Origin: Anaerolineaceae bacterium | GTDB lineage: Bacteria > Chloroflexota > Anaerolineae > Aggregatilineales > Phototrophicaceae | Direction: 5' to 3' | DNA length: 64,000 bases | Assembly (NCBI GenBank): GCA_007693385.1 | Contig: REDR01000043.1 | Span: 1-64,000 of the forward strand | Shown: positions 15,482 through 23,596 of the stretch, piece by piece | Layout: every line of letters begins with the position of its first letter | Position numbering within the stretch: the first letter of the stretch is position 1 | Made by a program: the position numbers and the translations under genes | Notes under the pieces: model-generated | Databases searched by the model: none | Told to the model about the DNA's origin: nothing | The model's input: the letters and a program-made list of their open reading frames with translations, nothing else

Positions 15482-16834
15482 CTACTTTTTCAAGCCAGCC
15501 CGCCAGCGTTCCTGCGCGTAATCCTGCGGCGTGTCCACATCGCGCAGGATGCTATCACTGTCCACATTGACATAACGGATGTGATCGGCGTGGGCATTCA
15601 TGAAGGTGCGTGGCGATTCATTGCGCGGCAAGTTGAAAATATCGCCCCAATGCCGCCGCCCGATGATGATCGGATGGCCGCGCCGCATCTGGTAGCTGGG
15701 CACGATGATCTGGTCGGTGTTTTCCGCGTAGGTGTTGAGCAACTGATACAGCACCTTGGGCTGTAGCTGGGGCTGATCGCCTAATACGAGCATGGCGGCG
15801 GCGATGTGGTCGGGCAATGCCCGCAGGCCGACTTTTAGCGATGATAGCATCTCGCCGGATTTGAAAGAGCGATTGTATACCGCGTTCACGCCATACGGCG
15901 CGATGGCATCTTTGACCTGTCGCGCTTCGTGGCCGACGACGACATTGATCGCGTCGAGGCGGGCGGCGTGTAGTTGCTGGATGATATGCTCGATCATCGT
16001 CGGTTTATCACCCCACGGCATCAAGATTTTGGGCTGTCCCATGCGCGTTGATAGCCCCGCCGCCATGATGACCGCCGCTACCGGACGCTGGACTTCGTAG
16101 ACCGGATCAGCGCCACGATCTGAGCCGATGACGACGCTGTGCAGGCGCTGGGTGCGTAGCGCGATACGGGCGATCAAACGCGCCCGTGCCCGCGTGTTGA
16201 TGTGCGGCGCGACGCGATTCAAGAAGGCCACCGTCCGCGCTCCTTCCGGCACATTACGCAAGCCGAGCGTCTCATCGCGGATGACTTGCGCCAGCCACGG
16301 CGAACGGATGCGCCCGCCTTTGGGGAAGCCGTAGCGGTCAATGATGGCCTGTGCGTTGTAGATGTGGTCGTCATCTAGTGGTTGACCGATGGCGGCCATT
16401 GATGCCACCTGTATCACTAGCGATGTTTCCGGTGGGATGACCGGCTCGTGCGAGAAGGGCGCTTTGAGGGGTAAACGGTTGGCGGCGTCCGCTTCGATCA
16501 ACAGCACATCACTGTCTACCGCGTCCATCAGGTGCGGAATCCAGCTCGGTTGTGGCCCGTATACCGCGCCACCCTTTATTTTATCGTACAAAAACACAAA
16601 GCCGCTTTCGGATAGCGCCTGCGAGATGACATCACTGCCCGCGTCGGGGGCGATGGCACGCGGGAGCAAACCGAGTTGATCTTCTTCGATGCTGGTGGTG
16701 GTCGTCGCCAGTACCCGCCAGCCCATCTCGGCCAATTCGTGCCCTAGATTGAGTAGCGTTGATGTTTTGCCGCCCGCTCCGATAAAGGCGACGACATCGC
16801 CCGCCACGATATTAAACGCTTCGTACAGCTTCAT
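15482..16834 (-). CDS. YqeC-MocA fusion: molybdenum-hydroxylase accessory protein with cytidylyltransferase domain
   Basis: A 450-residue two-domain protein. Residues 1-230 match the YqeC family, with the P-loop VVAFIGAGGKTSTLLNLGHE and VLATTTTSIEEDQL; YqeC is a marker of selenium-dependent molybdenum hydroxylases. Residues 245-450 are a MocA-like NTP-transferase domain with VIMAAGLSTRMGQPKILMPW, VLGDQPQLQP and DVDTPQDY, which would attach CMP to molybdopterin for hydroxylase maturation. In E. coli the two activities are on separate adjacent genes. The ATG at 16834 follows GAGGGCGAG. It is the last gene after the molybdopterin subunit, 24 bases downstream. Specificity for CTP rather than GTP is not proven by sequence alone. 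Confidence 0.88.
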   Translation of the reverse strand: MKLYEAFNIVAGDVVAFIGAGGKTSTLLNLGHELAEMGWRVLATTTTSIEEDQLGLLPRAIAPDAGSDVISQALSESGFVFLYDKIKGGAVYGPQPSWIPHLMDAVDSDVLLIEADAANRLPLKAPFSHEPVIPPETSLVIQVASMAAIGQPLDDDHIYNAQAIIDRYGFPKGGRIRSPWLAQVIRDETLGLRNVPEGARTVAFLNRVAPHINTRARARLIARIALRTQRLHSVVIGSDRGADPVYEVQRPVAAVIMAAGLSTRMGQPKILMPWGDKPTMIEHIIQQLHAARLDAINVVVGHEARQVKDAIAPYGVNAVYNRSFKSGEMLSSLKVGLRALPDHIAAAMLVLGDQPQLQPKVLYQLLNTYAENTDQIIVPSYQMRRGHPIIIGRRHWGDIFNLPRNESPRTFMNAHADHIRYVNVDSDSILRDVDTPQDYAQERWRAGLKK

Positions 16835-16858
16835 CTCGCCCTCTCTGATGCTCGTTGA

Positions 16859-19090
16859 CTATATGACGCCGACGCCGTTCGCCCGCAAATGCGCCACCAC
16901 GCGATCCGGCGTTAGCGGCAGATGATCGAACCAGACGCCGGTAGCATCGTGTACCGCCGCGCAGATGGCCGGGCCAAGCGGTAAGAACGGCATCTCCGCC
17001 ACGCCCCGCGCCCCCCACGGCCCGATAGGGTCGGGGTATTCCAGAATGACCGATTTAACCTCTGTCGGGATGTCGAGCGCGGTGGGGATTAAATAGGTCG
17101 AAAGATACGGGTTTTTGATGCGCCCCGCCACGCTGACCAGATTTTCCATGAGAACCCAGCCTTGCGCCTGTACGATAGCGCCTTCAACCTGTCCGATGAC
17201 CTGTTGCGGATTGACCGCCTTGCCGACATCGTTGGCTGATACGACTTTGACGATAGCGATGTGGCCGGTCTCAATATCGACTTCGACTTCGACGGCTTGC
17301 GCCGCGTAGCCATAGGCGAAATTCGGCTGGCTCTTGCCGGTTTTCGGATCGTATGAGGTGGTCTTGGGTGGGCGATACATGAATTCGCCGATGGCTGGCC
17401 GTTCTTCGTCGTGCCATTTCTGGAGCGCGATCTGCGCCGCGCCGCGTAGCGCATTGCCAGCCATGAACGTTAAGCGCGATGCGGAAGCGCTACCGGATGA
17501 TTCCGAGTTGGCGGTATCTGTCGGCGCTAGTTCAACTTTGTGCAGAGGCACGCCGACGGCCTCCGCCGCCATCTGCATGATGACGGTGTGCGAACCCTGC
17601 CCGACATCCGCCGCGCCCTGTCGCACGACCACGCGCTCGACCTGTGCCTTGCCGTGTAGCTCGATGCCCGCCCAGCTATGCTCGGGGAAGCCGAAAGCGT
17701 ACCCGACGTTCTTAAATCCACAGGCGAAGCCGACACCACGCCGCCGCGCCGGATTTGCCGGTTGTGTGGTCGCTGTAGCGCGGATCATGTGGCCGTCCGC
17801 GTCCTGTTGCCAGTAGCTTTCTAACCCGCACGCCTCGATGACCTGCGGCATACTGACGCCGGGCGGAAGCGGCGTGCCGACGGACAGGATACTGCCTTCG
17901 CGGATGCTATTTTTCAGGCGGATTTCCACCGCGTCCATGCCTAGCGCCTGCGCCAGTTTGTTCATCTGGCCTTCCGCGCAGACGGCGGCCTGCGGTGCGC
18001 CGAAGCCACGAAACGCGCCGCACGGGATATTGTTGGTATAAACGCCGTAGGTATCAATATGCGCGTTCTCGATCTCATACGGGCCGGTAATCATCAGGTT
18101 GGCGTTGGCTAGCACTTTGGTTGATGTGTAATCATACGCGCCCGCATCGCCGACGACACGCGCCTCTACAGCGATCACGCGCCCGTCTCGCGTCGCGCCC
18201 CATTTCGCCCACATCCGCATCGGGTGGCGCTTATGATGATACTGGATGGACTCCTCGCGGCTCCACATGATCTTGATCGGCTTGCCGAGTTTCATCACGG
18301 CTAGCGCCAGCACGATCTGCACCGACATATCTTCGCGCCCGCCGAACGCGCCGCCGATGGCCGGATAGATGACGCGCACACGTTCTTCCGGGAGGTCAAG
18401 CGCGTGGGTGATCTGCCATAAATCCTCATGCGTCCACTGTCCGGCGACGATCACCGTGATGCGGCCTTCTTCATCCAGATAGCCCAGTCCGGCCTCCGGT
18501 TGCAGGTAGGCGTGTTCCTGATAGCCGGTGCTGTATTCGCCCTCGACGATCACATCGGCGCGTTGCCACGCGGCGGCGACATCGCCCTTGCGGATCAGCC
18601 AATGACACAGGATATTCTGCGGGTTGTTGGCGTGCAGTTGCGGCGCGTCCGGTTGCATCGCTTCTTCCATGTCGAACACGGCGGGCAGGTCTTGATAGTC
18701 CACGTCGATCAGTTGCGCCGCGTGCTCCGCCGTCCGCGCATCCTCCGCGACGACCACCGCGATCACGTCCATGTAACAGCGCACGATGTCGCCATCTGGC
18801 CGACTGCTCCCCGGCCCGCACATCACCGGCTGGTCTTTGGTGATGAGGCCGTACTCGTTGACGGGCACATCGGCGGCGGTGAATACCGCGACCACGCCGC
18901 GCAGGGCGGCGGCGCGTGATGTATCCACCCGTGTGACGCGAGCATAGGCGCGGTCACTCCAGCGCATTTTCATGTAAAGCTGGCCGGGCATGTCGATGTC
19001 GCCCGGATATGGCGTGTGACCGGTCACTTTGCCGCGCCCGTCGATGCGCTTCACGCTCTGGCCGATGTGTATGGTCTTGTCTTTTGGCAT
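16859..19090 (-). CDS. xanthine dehydrogenase-family molybdopterin-binding subunit
   Basis: The large catalytic subunit (743 residues) of a molybdenum hydroxylase, which hydroxylates a heterocycle, aldehyde or similar substrate using water. The N-terminal aldehyde-oxidase a/b-hammerhead domain (about 15-125) is followed by molybdopterin-binding domains with GGAFGGREDMSVQ, GAFRGFGAPQ and the C-terminal GARGVAEMPFLPLGPAI. In that last motif Glu699 is the expected active-site base. There is no AYxCSFR loop, so it is not a form I CO dehydrogenase. No in-frame TGA suggests selenocysteine. Partner FAD/2Fe-2S, XdhC and MocA genes lie in the same operon. Substrate is unassigned; a purine is favoured by context. 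Confidence 0.9.
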   Translation of the reverse strand: MPKDKTIHIGQSVKRIDGRGKVTGHTPYPGDIDMPGQLYMKMRWSDRAYARVTRVDTSRAAALRGVVAVFTAADVPVNEYGLITKDQPVMCGPGSSRPDGDIVRCYMDVIAVVVAEDARTAEHAAQLIDVDYQDLPAVFDMEEAMQPDAPQLHANNPQNILCHWLIRKGDVAAAWQRADVIVEGEYSTGYQEHAYLQPEAGLGYLDEEGRITVIVAGQWTHEDLWQITHALDLPEERVRVIYPAIGGAFGGREDMSVQIVLALAVMKLGKPIKIMWSREESIQYHHKRHPMRMWAKWGATRDGRVIAVEARVVGDAGAYDYTSTKVLANANLMITGPYEIENAHIDTYGVYTNNIPCGAFRGFGAPQAAVCAEGQMNKLAQALGMDAVEIRLKNSIREGSILSVGTPLPPGVSMPQVIEACGLESYWQQDADGHMIRATATTQPANPARRRGVGFACGFKNVGYAFGFPEHSWAGIELHGKAQVERVVVRQGAADVGQGSHTVIMQMAAEAVGVPLHKVELAPTDTANSESSGSASASRLTFMAGNALRGAAQIALQKWHDEERPAIGEFMYRPPKTTSYDPKTGKSQPNFAYGYAAQAVEVEVDIETGHIAIVKVVSANDVGKAVNPQQVIGQVEGAIVQAQGWVLMENLVSVAGRIKNPYLSTYLIPTALDIPTEVKSVILEYPDPIGPWGARGVAEMPFLPLGPAICAAVHDATGVWFDHLPLTPDRVVAHLRANGVGVI

Positions 19091-19125
19091 TGTGTTTCGC
19101 CTCTTGATTTTTCTGCCGCCCGATC

Positions 19126-20886
19126 TCAGGCGGTGACTACTTCTGTCGATGATTCGCCGGCCTGTACACGTCGCGCTTCTTGATGCAGGATGCGCCGCAA
19201 GATGGCGATGGTGGCCGCGTATGTCGGATCAACGCCGGTATAACTCAGGTTGCTAGAGCCGAGATTGTGGCCGCGTCCCATCGGTGTATCCGACGCATAA
19301 TGCACGAAGCCGATGTCGAACGGGACGCCGTGCAGGTCTACGATTTCGTCCTGCGGGTGACGGTTGGGGCGGAACGCCTCGTAGACGGCGGATAGATACG
19401 GCCCGCCTTCCATTTCGATGTCGGTGTAGCCTTCGCGGTAGAAAACGCCCATATAGCGCGTATTCTGTAGGAACGTGCCCGGCACGCTGATCGCCTTTTG
19501 ATTGTCCAGCACCATGCCGTAAGCCATGTATGGCGCGACATCCTGCGCGGCGAAGCAATTGCTGAATAGATAGGTGTTTTGCGAGTGTTCGTCGTGTATC
19601 AAGTTGGGGATCATCACATCGCCGACGCGCCCGTTGAGTGTGGCCGCCTTGCCCATCACATACATGCCCTGCAAGCTCCCGATGCGTTCGGTGATGCGGT
19701 TCAGGATTTCGTAAGCCGCCAACCCTAGCGGATAGTCAATATTGATGATGAGCGCGTCGCTATGCGCCAGATGTGCGGCGTGGTCGTCGCCGCATAAGCG
19801 CTCGTCCATCCAATCAAGCCGCAATTTTTTAACCTCGATGACCTGCGCGGCGATCTGAAAGCCGCTTTCGTTGGGCACGCGATACACGCCGATTTTCTGC
19901 TCATCGTCGGCTTGCTGGGCTTCGGCCTGTGGATTATCCGCTAGATATTTCTTCAGCACGTAATACAGGAAGTTATTCAGGCTGGTCTGCTTATGCTCGT
20001 TGATGATGGCGGTGTACTCCTCCATCAGTGTTTCATGACCTTCGGCCTGTATGTATTCGATCAACGCCTGCTTATGACGCAAAGCGAAGCCGGTCAACAG
20101 GTTGGGGATGGCGTGCGTATTGCTGGACACGAAATACACCGGACGTCCGTCCGCTTTAATGCCGTTCGCCAGCGCTTTCTCGTTGATTTCCTCCCACCAG
20201 TAGGCGGTGGCCTTGCGGTACGCGGCGGCGGATGAAGCCAGCGACTTGAGCGACAGGTGCTTTTTATCGGCGGCGATCTTGTGGAGCGTGCCGAAGAAAT
20301 CATGCGCCCAGATCAACTGCAAGCGGCGGACTTCGCTCAGGGTGATGCTCAATATTTGTGCCAGCAAATCCGCTTCGGATTCACTGAGCGGATGCTCACG
20401 CTCTTGATTCTGCCGCAGGAAAAGCCGCGCCACTTCACTTTGTAGCAGTTTGTGTAGTTTGTTCCATTCGATCTGATACGCGGTCAGGATGGGCACGAGA
20501 TCGTCAATATCGGAGCGACTGGCGATGAACACCGCTAGCGTGTGCTTGCCGTTGTAATGTGTGCGCCGCCGCCGTCCGGGGGCGTGTACCTGTTGCCATT
20601 TGCGGATGCGCTTATAGCCCGCGTCGATGAACGATTGCTCGATCTGCCCGATGACGATCTGCTTAACATCGGCCATCATCGGCGGCAGGCGCAGACTGCT
20701 GTAAGTCAATGCGGCGATGTCCGGCTGGCCTTCGCGTGCTTTGACATGAAGCGGCGATTCCATCGCCATGTGGCTCTCTTCTAGCGTCCTGATCTGTATC
20801 GCCTCACTGGAGCGTAGAAGCGAATAGTACGTCCGCATGTACAGCTTGATCTCTTCACTGCCGGTCTGTGGTACTGTCCTGTCCAT
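19126..20886 (-). CDS. uncharacterised 586-residue protein with nucleoside-phosphorylase-like C-terminus
   Basis: I cannot name the family with certainty; it may belong to a Chloroflexota DUF (possibly DUF6909). Residues 1-340 are mostly helical and charged, with no signal peptide or membrane segment. Residues about 355-570 show a pattern like the nucleoside phosphorylase superfamily: a hydrophobic strand then GKAATLNGRVGDVMIP (412-427), IPNLIHDEHSQNTYLFSN, and DIEMEGGPYLSAVYE, where Met492-Glu493 lies where NP-I enzymes have the ribose-binding Met-Glu. It is 35 bases upstream of the molybdopterin subunit in one operon. A role in releasing a purine base for the hydroxylase would fit, but this is inference from a remote motif match. 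Confidence 0.55.
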   Translation of the reverse strand: MDRTVPQTGSEEIKLYMRTYYSLLRSSEAIQIRTLEESHMAMESPLHVKAREGQPDIAALTYSSLRLPPMMADVKQIVIGQIEQSFIDAGYKRIRKWQQVHAPGRRRRTHYNGKHTLAVFIASRSDIDDLVPILTAYQIEWNKLHKLLQSEVARLFLRQNQEREHPLSESEADLLAQILSITLSEVRRLQLIWAHDFFGTLHKIAADKKHLSLKSLASSAAAYRKATAYWWEEINEKALANGIKADGRPVYFVSSNTHAIPNLLTGFALRHKQALIEYIQAEGHETLMEEYTAIINEHKQTSLNNFLYYVLKKYLADNPQAEAQQADDEQKIGVYRVPNESGFQIAAQVIEVKKLRLDWMDERLCGDDHAAHLAHSDALIINIDYPLGLAAYEILNRITERIGSLQGMYVMGKAATLNGRVGDVMIPNLIHDEHSQNTYLFSNCFAAQDVAPYMAYGMVLDNQKAISVPGTFLQNTRYMGVFYREGYTDIEMEGGPYLSAVYEAFRPNRHPQDEIVDLHGVPFDIGFVHYASDTPMGRGHNLGSSNLSYTGVDPTYAATIAILRRILHQEARRVQAGESSTEVVTA

Positions 20887-20989
20887 AATCCCCCCAACGT
20901 GTCACTACTTGCGGTCAATGCGCCAAGATTAGCAGACGTGAATTAAGATGGGTTTAAATCGCGTTTGCCCGTCGTCCGGCAAGACGCAC

Positions 20990-21430
20990 TCACTCCTCGC
21001 GTGCCCGCTTTTCGCGCTCGGCGGCCATCTTCCGGTTGAGTTGCTGGCGGCGCTTCTTGGCGCGGCGGACTTCCGCTTGTTTTTCTTCACGCTCTTTCTT
21101 GAGTTGCTTCTCGCTCACTTTGATCTTGCGTTTCGGCGCAAAAAGCGCGTAGATCGTGGCGAAGAAAACCATGAACAAGAAGAACATCACGCCGCCGACG
21201 ACGTACTGCACGATTTCTTGATCGAAGCTATCCGACGTGCCCTGTATGCCGCGTAACCGTTCACTGTCGGCGAAAAAGCTATCGTACAGCCAGCTATGCA
21301 CCGGCTCGCTGAGTATGAAAGCCAGCGCCGCCATCGCTATCGCCAGCAGGAGGCCGAGCACGGGCAACCACTTCGTAATGCTTTTGCGCTTGCTCATGCG
21401 GTTTTGATAATCTCTCTGGACAGATGACAT
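20990..21430 (-). CDS. small two-helix membrane protein with charged C-terminal tail
   Basis: A 146-residue protein of unknown function. It has a short basic N-terminus, a membrane helix at WLPVLGLLLAIAMAALAFIL, an external loop of about 50 residues, and a second helix at YVVGGVMFFLFMVFFATIYALF. A 50-residue tail rich in Lys, Arg and Glu (KQLKKEREEKQAEVRRAKKR) is likely a cytoplasmic coiled coil. The ATG at 21430 has CAGGAG nine bases upstream. It lies between the hydroxylase subunit genes, so it may be transcribed with them, although nothing in its sequence links it to the enzyme. Membrane anchoring is one idea. Confidence 0.75.
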   Translation of the reverse strand: MSSVQRDYQNRMSKRKSITKWLPVLGLLLAIAMAALAFILSEPVHSWLYDSFFADSERLRGIQGTSDSFDQEIVQYVVGGVMFFLFMVFFATIYALFAPKRKIKVSEKQLKKEREEKQAEVRRAKKRRQQLNRKMAAEREKRAREE

Positions 21431-21470
21431 GATGTGTTACTCCTGATTCTATGAATGTAATGAAATTTGA

Positions 21471-22904
21471 TTATTCGCCGTTTTCGGGCGCTTTGTTGGC
21501 GTCTAATAGCGCCTGTATGATGCTATAGTAGCCGGTACACCGGCATAGATTGCCGCTGATGCTCTGTAGTGCCTGCGCCCGCGTCGGTTGCGGATGCTCT
21601 TCGAGCAGTTTCGCGCCGGACATGATGAATCCCGGCGTGCAATAGCCGCATTGCACCGCGCCTTTGTCGATGAACGCCTGTTGTACCGGATGCAGTTCAT
21701 CGGAGTCGGCCAGCCCTTCGACGGTAATCACATCCGCATTATGAGCGCGGGGCGCGGGCACCATGCAGGCCATCACCGCCGCGCCGTCCAGAAATACGGT
21801 ACACGCGCCGCATTCACCTTCCGCACAGCCTTCTTTAGTGCCGGGCAATCCGGCGTCTTCGCGCAGGAAGTCGAGCAATGTTTTGTCGTGGCCGCCGTCT
21901 AGCGTCACCGGTTGGCCGTTGATTGTGGTCTGGATCGGTGTTCCGGCGGTGTGGGTGGCTGTTGTCGTCGTCCCGCGCCCTTTGTGATCGCCCCATAGCA
22001 TCGCCGCCGGACGCTCCCACGCGGGCGCGGCGCTATCATCGGCCAGCGCATTGAGTGCCCGCTTGACCAGCACGCGGATCATCTCCACGCGATAGGCCGC
22101 CGTGCCGCGTATATCGTCCATCGGGGTCGGTGTGTCGGCGGCGATAGCGGCGGCGTCGGCGATGATCGCCGGTTCAAGCGTCTGGCCGATCAACGCCGCT
22201 TCAGCTTGCGGAGCGCGGATGATGGTCGGTGCGACACTGCCGAGCGTGATACGAGCATCGCGCACCGTCTGGCCGTCTAGCGTCAGCACGACGGCCACAT
22301 TAATCACGGAAATCGCCTGTGCGGAGCGTAACCCCAGCTTGAGGAATACGCCGCGCTGTTCGGCGGTCAAGCCGTCAAACGCGACGGAGACCAGCATTTC
22401 ATCAGGGCGCATGACGTGGCGGCGATAGCCGGTGTAAAACTCGGCCAACGGTACGACGCGGCGGCCTCCGCTCCGTGATTCCAGCGTGACGCTCGCGTTC
22501 ATTGCCAGCAGGGGCGGGATGGTGTCGTTAGCCGGTGACGCGGTGATGAGGTTCCCGGCGATGGTGGCGCGGTTGCGGATTTGCGGCGCGCCGACTTCCC
22601 AGCAGGCTTGCGCCAACGGGAGCGCCCGTTCTAGCAGGAGGTCGTTCCCTACGATGTCGTTATGCGTCACCATCGCGCCCAGATGAATACGTCCGTCGGC
22701 GTCGGCGGTGATGGCCGCCATGCCGGGCACCCGCGATACGTCGATCAACACATCGACATCAGGCCGCGCCCCGCGTTCTAGTTCCAGCAGTAGGTCGGTG
22801 CCACCGGCCACGATGCGGGCGCGTTCGCGGCTTTCGTCCAGTAAATCTAATGCCTGTTCTAACGATAAAACGGTGTGATATTCTCGCCACATACGCCTGT
22901 ACAT
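21471..22904 (-). CDS. fused FAD-binding and 2Fe-2S subunit of a molybdenum hydroxylase
   Basis: Electron-transfer subunit of 477 residues with two domains. Residues about 5-290 are the CoxM/XdhB-type FAD domain, with ARIVAGGTDLLLELERG and QIRNRATIAGNLITASPAND. Residues about 315-470 are the CoxS-type protein with the plant-ferredoxin cluster GCAEGECGACTVFLDG and the second cluster QCGYCTPGFIMSG ... GNLCRCTGY, all eight cysteines present. Bacterial XdhA fusions usually have the Fe-S domain first; here FAD comes first. Start codons at 22904 and 22892 (MWREYH) are both possible. It precedes the catalytic subunit gene by two genes in one operon. Confidence 0.9.
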   Translation of the reverse strand: MYRRMWREYHTVLSLEQALDLLDESRERARIVAGGTDLLLELERGARPDVDVLIDVSRVPGMAAITADADGRIHLGAMVTHNDIVGNDLLLERALPLAQACWEVGAPQIRNRATIAGNLITASPANDTIPPLLAMNASVTLESRSGGRRVVPLAEFYTGYRRHVMRPDEMLVSVAFDGLTAEQRGVFLKLGLRSAQAISVINVAVVLTLDGQTVRDARITLGSVAPTIIRAPQAEAALIGQTLEPAIIADAAAIAADTPTPMDDIRGTAAYRVEMIRVLVKRALNALADDSAAPAWERPAAMLWGDHKGRGTTTTATHTAGTPIQTTINGQPVTLDGGHDKTLLDFLREDAGLPGTKEGCAEGECGACTVFLDGAAVMACMVPAPRAHNADVITVEGLADSDELHPVQQAFIDKGAVQCGYCTPGFIMSGAKLLEEHPQPTRAQALQSISGNLCRCTGYYSIIQALLDANKAPENGE

Positions 22905-22922
22905 TGCTCCAGATCGTCGGTT

Positions 22923-22944
22923 AAAAAAGCGCCCGTTGTGGGCG
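22923..22944 (-). terminator. terminator downstream of the phosphoesterase gene
   Basis: On the minus strand CGCCC (22944-22940) pairs with GGGCG (22934-22930) around a 5-base loop, followed by CTTTTTT-like sequence (22928-22923). It lies between the metallophosphoesterase stop and the FAD/2Fe-2S gene, so it may end the upstream F420-XdhC transcript. Confidence 0.7.
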
Positions 22945-22962
22945 GTTGGTTCGTGTATTCTG

Positions 22963-23586
22963 TCAGCTTGTCCCGCTTGCCGGTTCGATCTCTAATACGG
23001 TGATCGGGTTGACGTTGATGATGCAGGTGTCTTGATATTGCGTGCGCGTCTGCTTGCGTCGGTCATAGGTGTGGACGTGGCCGTGTAGCATATAGCGCGG
23101 CTTGTACCATTCCATGAAGCGCAAAAGCGCCTTGAATCCGGTGTGGGGCAGGTCGTCGGCGTCGTGGATGCCACGCGGCGGGCTATGCGCGATCAGTAGG
23201 TCAATCGGCCTGCCCATCGTGCGCTGTAATAGGATTTGCGGCCCCATGCCCATCACCATGCGGTGCATCTGGCTTTCGGTATATTGCACCGTGCCGTTAT
23301 TGTACTGCATAGAGCCTTCCAGCCCGACCATTGTCAGCCCGTGAAAGTTGATGATGCGTTTATGCAGATCATCGCCGCCGGGCGGCTTCTCGTCGTAAAT
23401 CTCATCATGGTTGCCGCGCACGTAATACAACGGCACGTTCAGCACGGATACCATGAATTCGAGATAGACCGGCGGCATGTCGCCACAGCTAACGATGCAA
23501 TCAACATCGTTATACCGTCGGCGTAAATTGGCCGCGTTTTCCATCTGCGGCATAACTGTATCGCTAACACACAATATTTTGACCAA
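22963..23586 (-). CDS. calcineurin-type metallophosphoesterase
   Basis: A 207-residue two-metal phosphoesterase. The motifs appear in order: LCVSDTVMP (degenerate first motif, D-T-V rather than D-x-H), IVSCGDMPP, YVRGNHDE, LLIAHSPPRG and LHGHVHTYD. Together these supply most of the metal ligands. The missing His of motif I resembles the MPPED/UPF-type subset. The start is TTG at 23586. It lies 10 bases after xdhC on the same strand and is followed by a terminator. The substrate is unknown; a nucleotide or phosphodiester is usual in this superfamily. Confidence 0.85.
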   Translation of the reverse strand: MVKILCVSDTVMPQMENAANLRRRYNDVDCIVSCGDMPPVYLEFMVSVLNVPLYYVRGNHDEIYDEKPPGGDDLHKRIINFHGLTMVGLEGSMQYNNGTVQYTESQMHRMVMGMGPQILLQRTMGRPIDLLIAHSPPRGIHDADDLPHTGFKALLRFMEWYKPRYMLHGHVHTYDRRKQTRTQYQDTCIINVNPITVLEIEPASGTS

Positions 23587-23596
23587 GATAAAAACC

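Noticed and set aside
16859-19090. Possible selenocysteine in the hydroxylase catalytic subunit
   Set aside because: There is no in-frame TGA. Selenium-dependent molybdenum hydroxylases use a labile selenium ligand and not selenocysteine, so its absence neither supports nor excludes that type.
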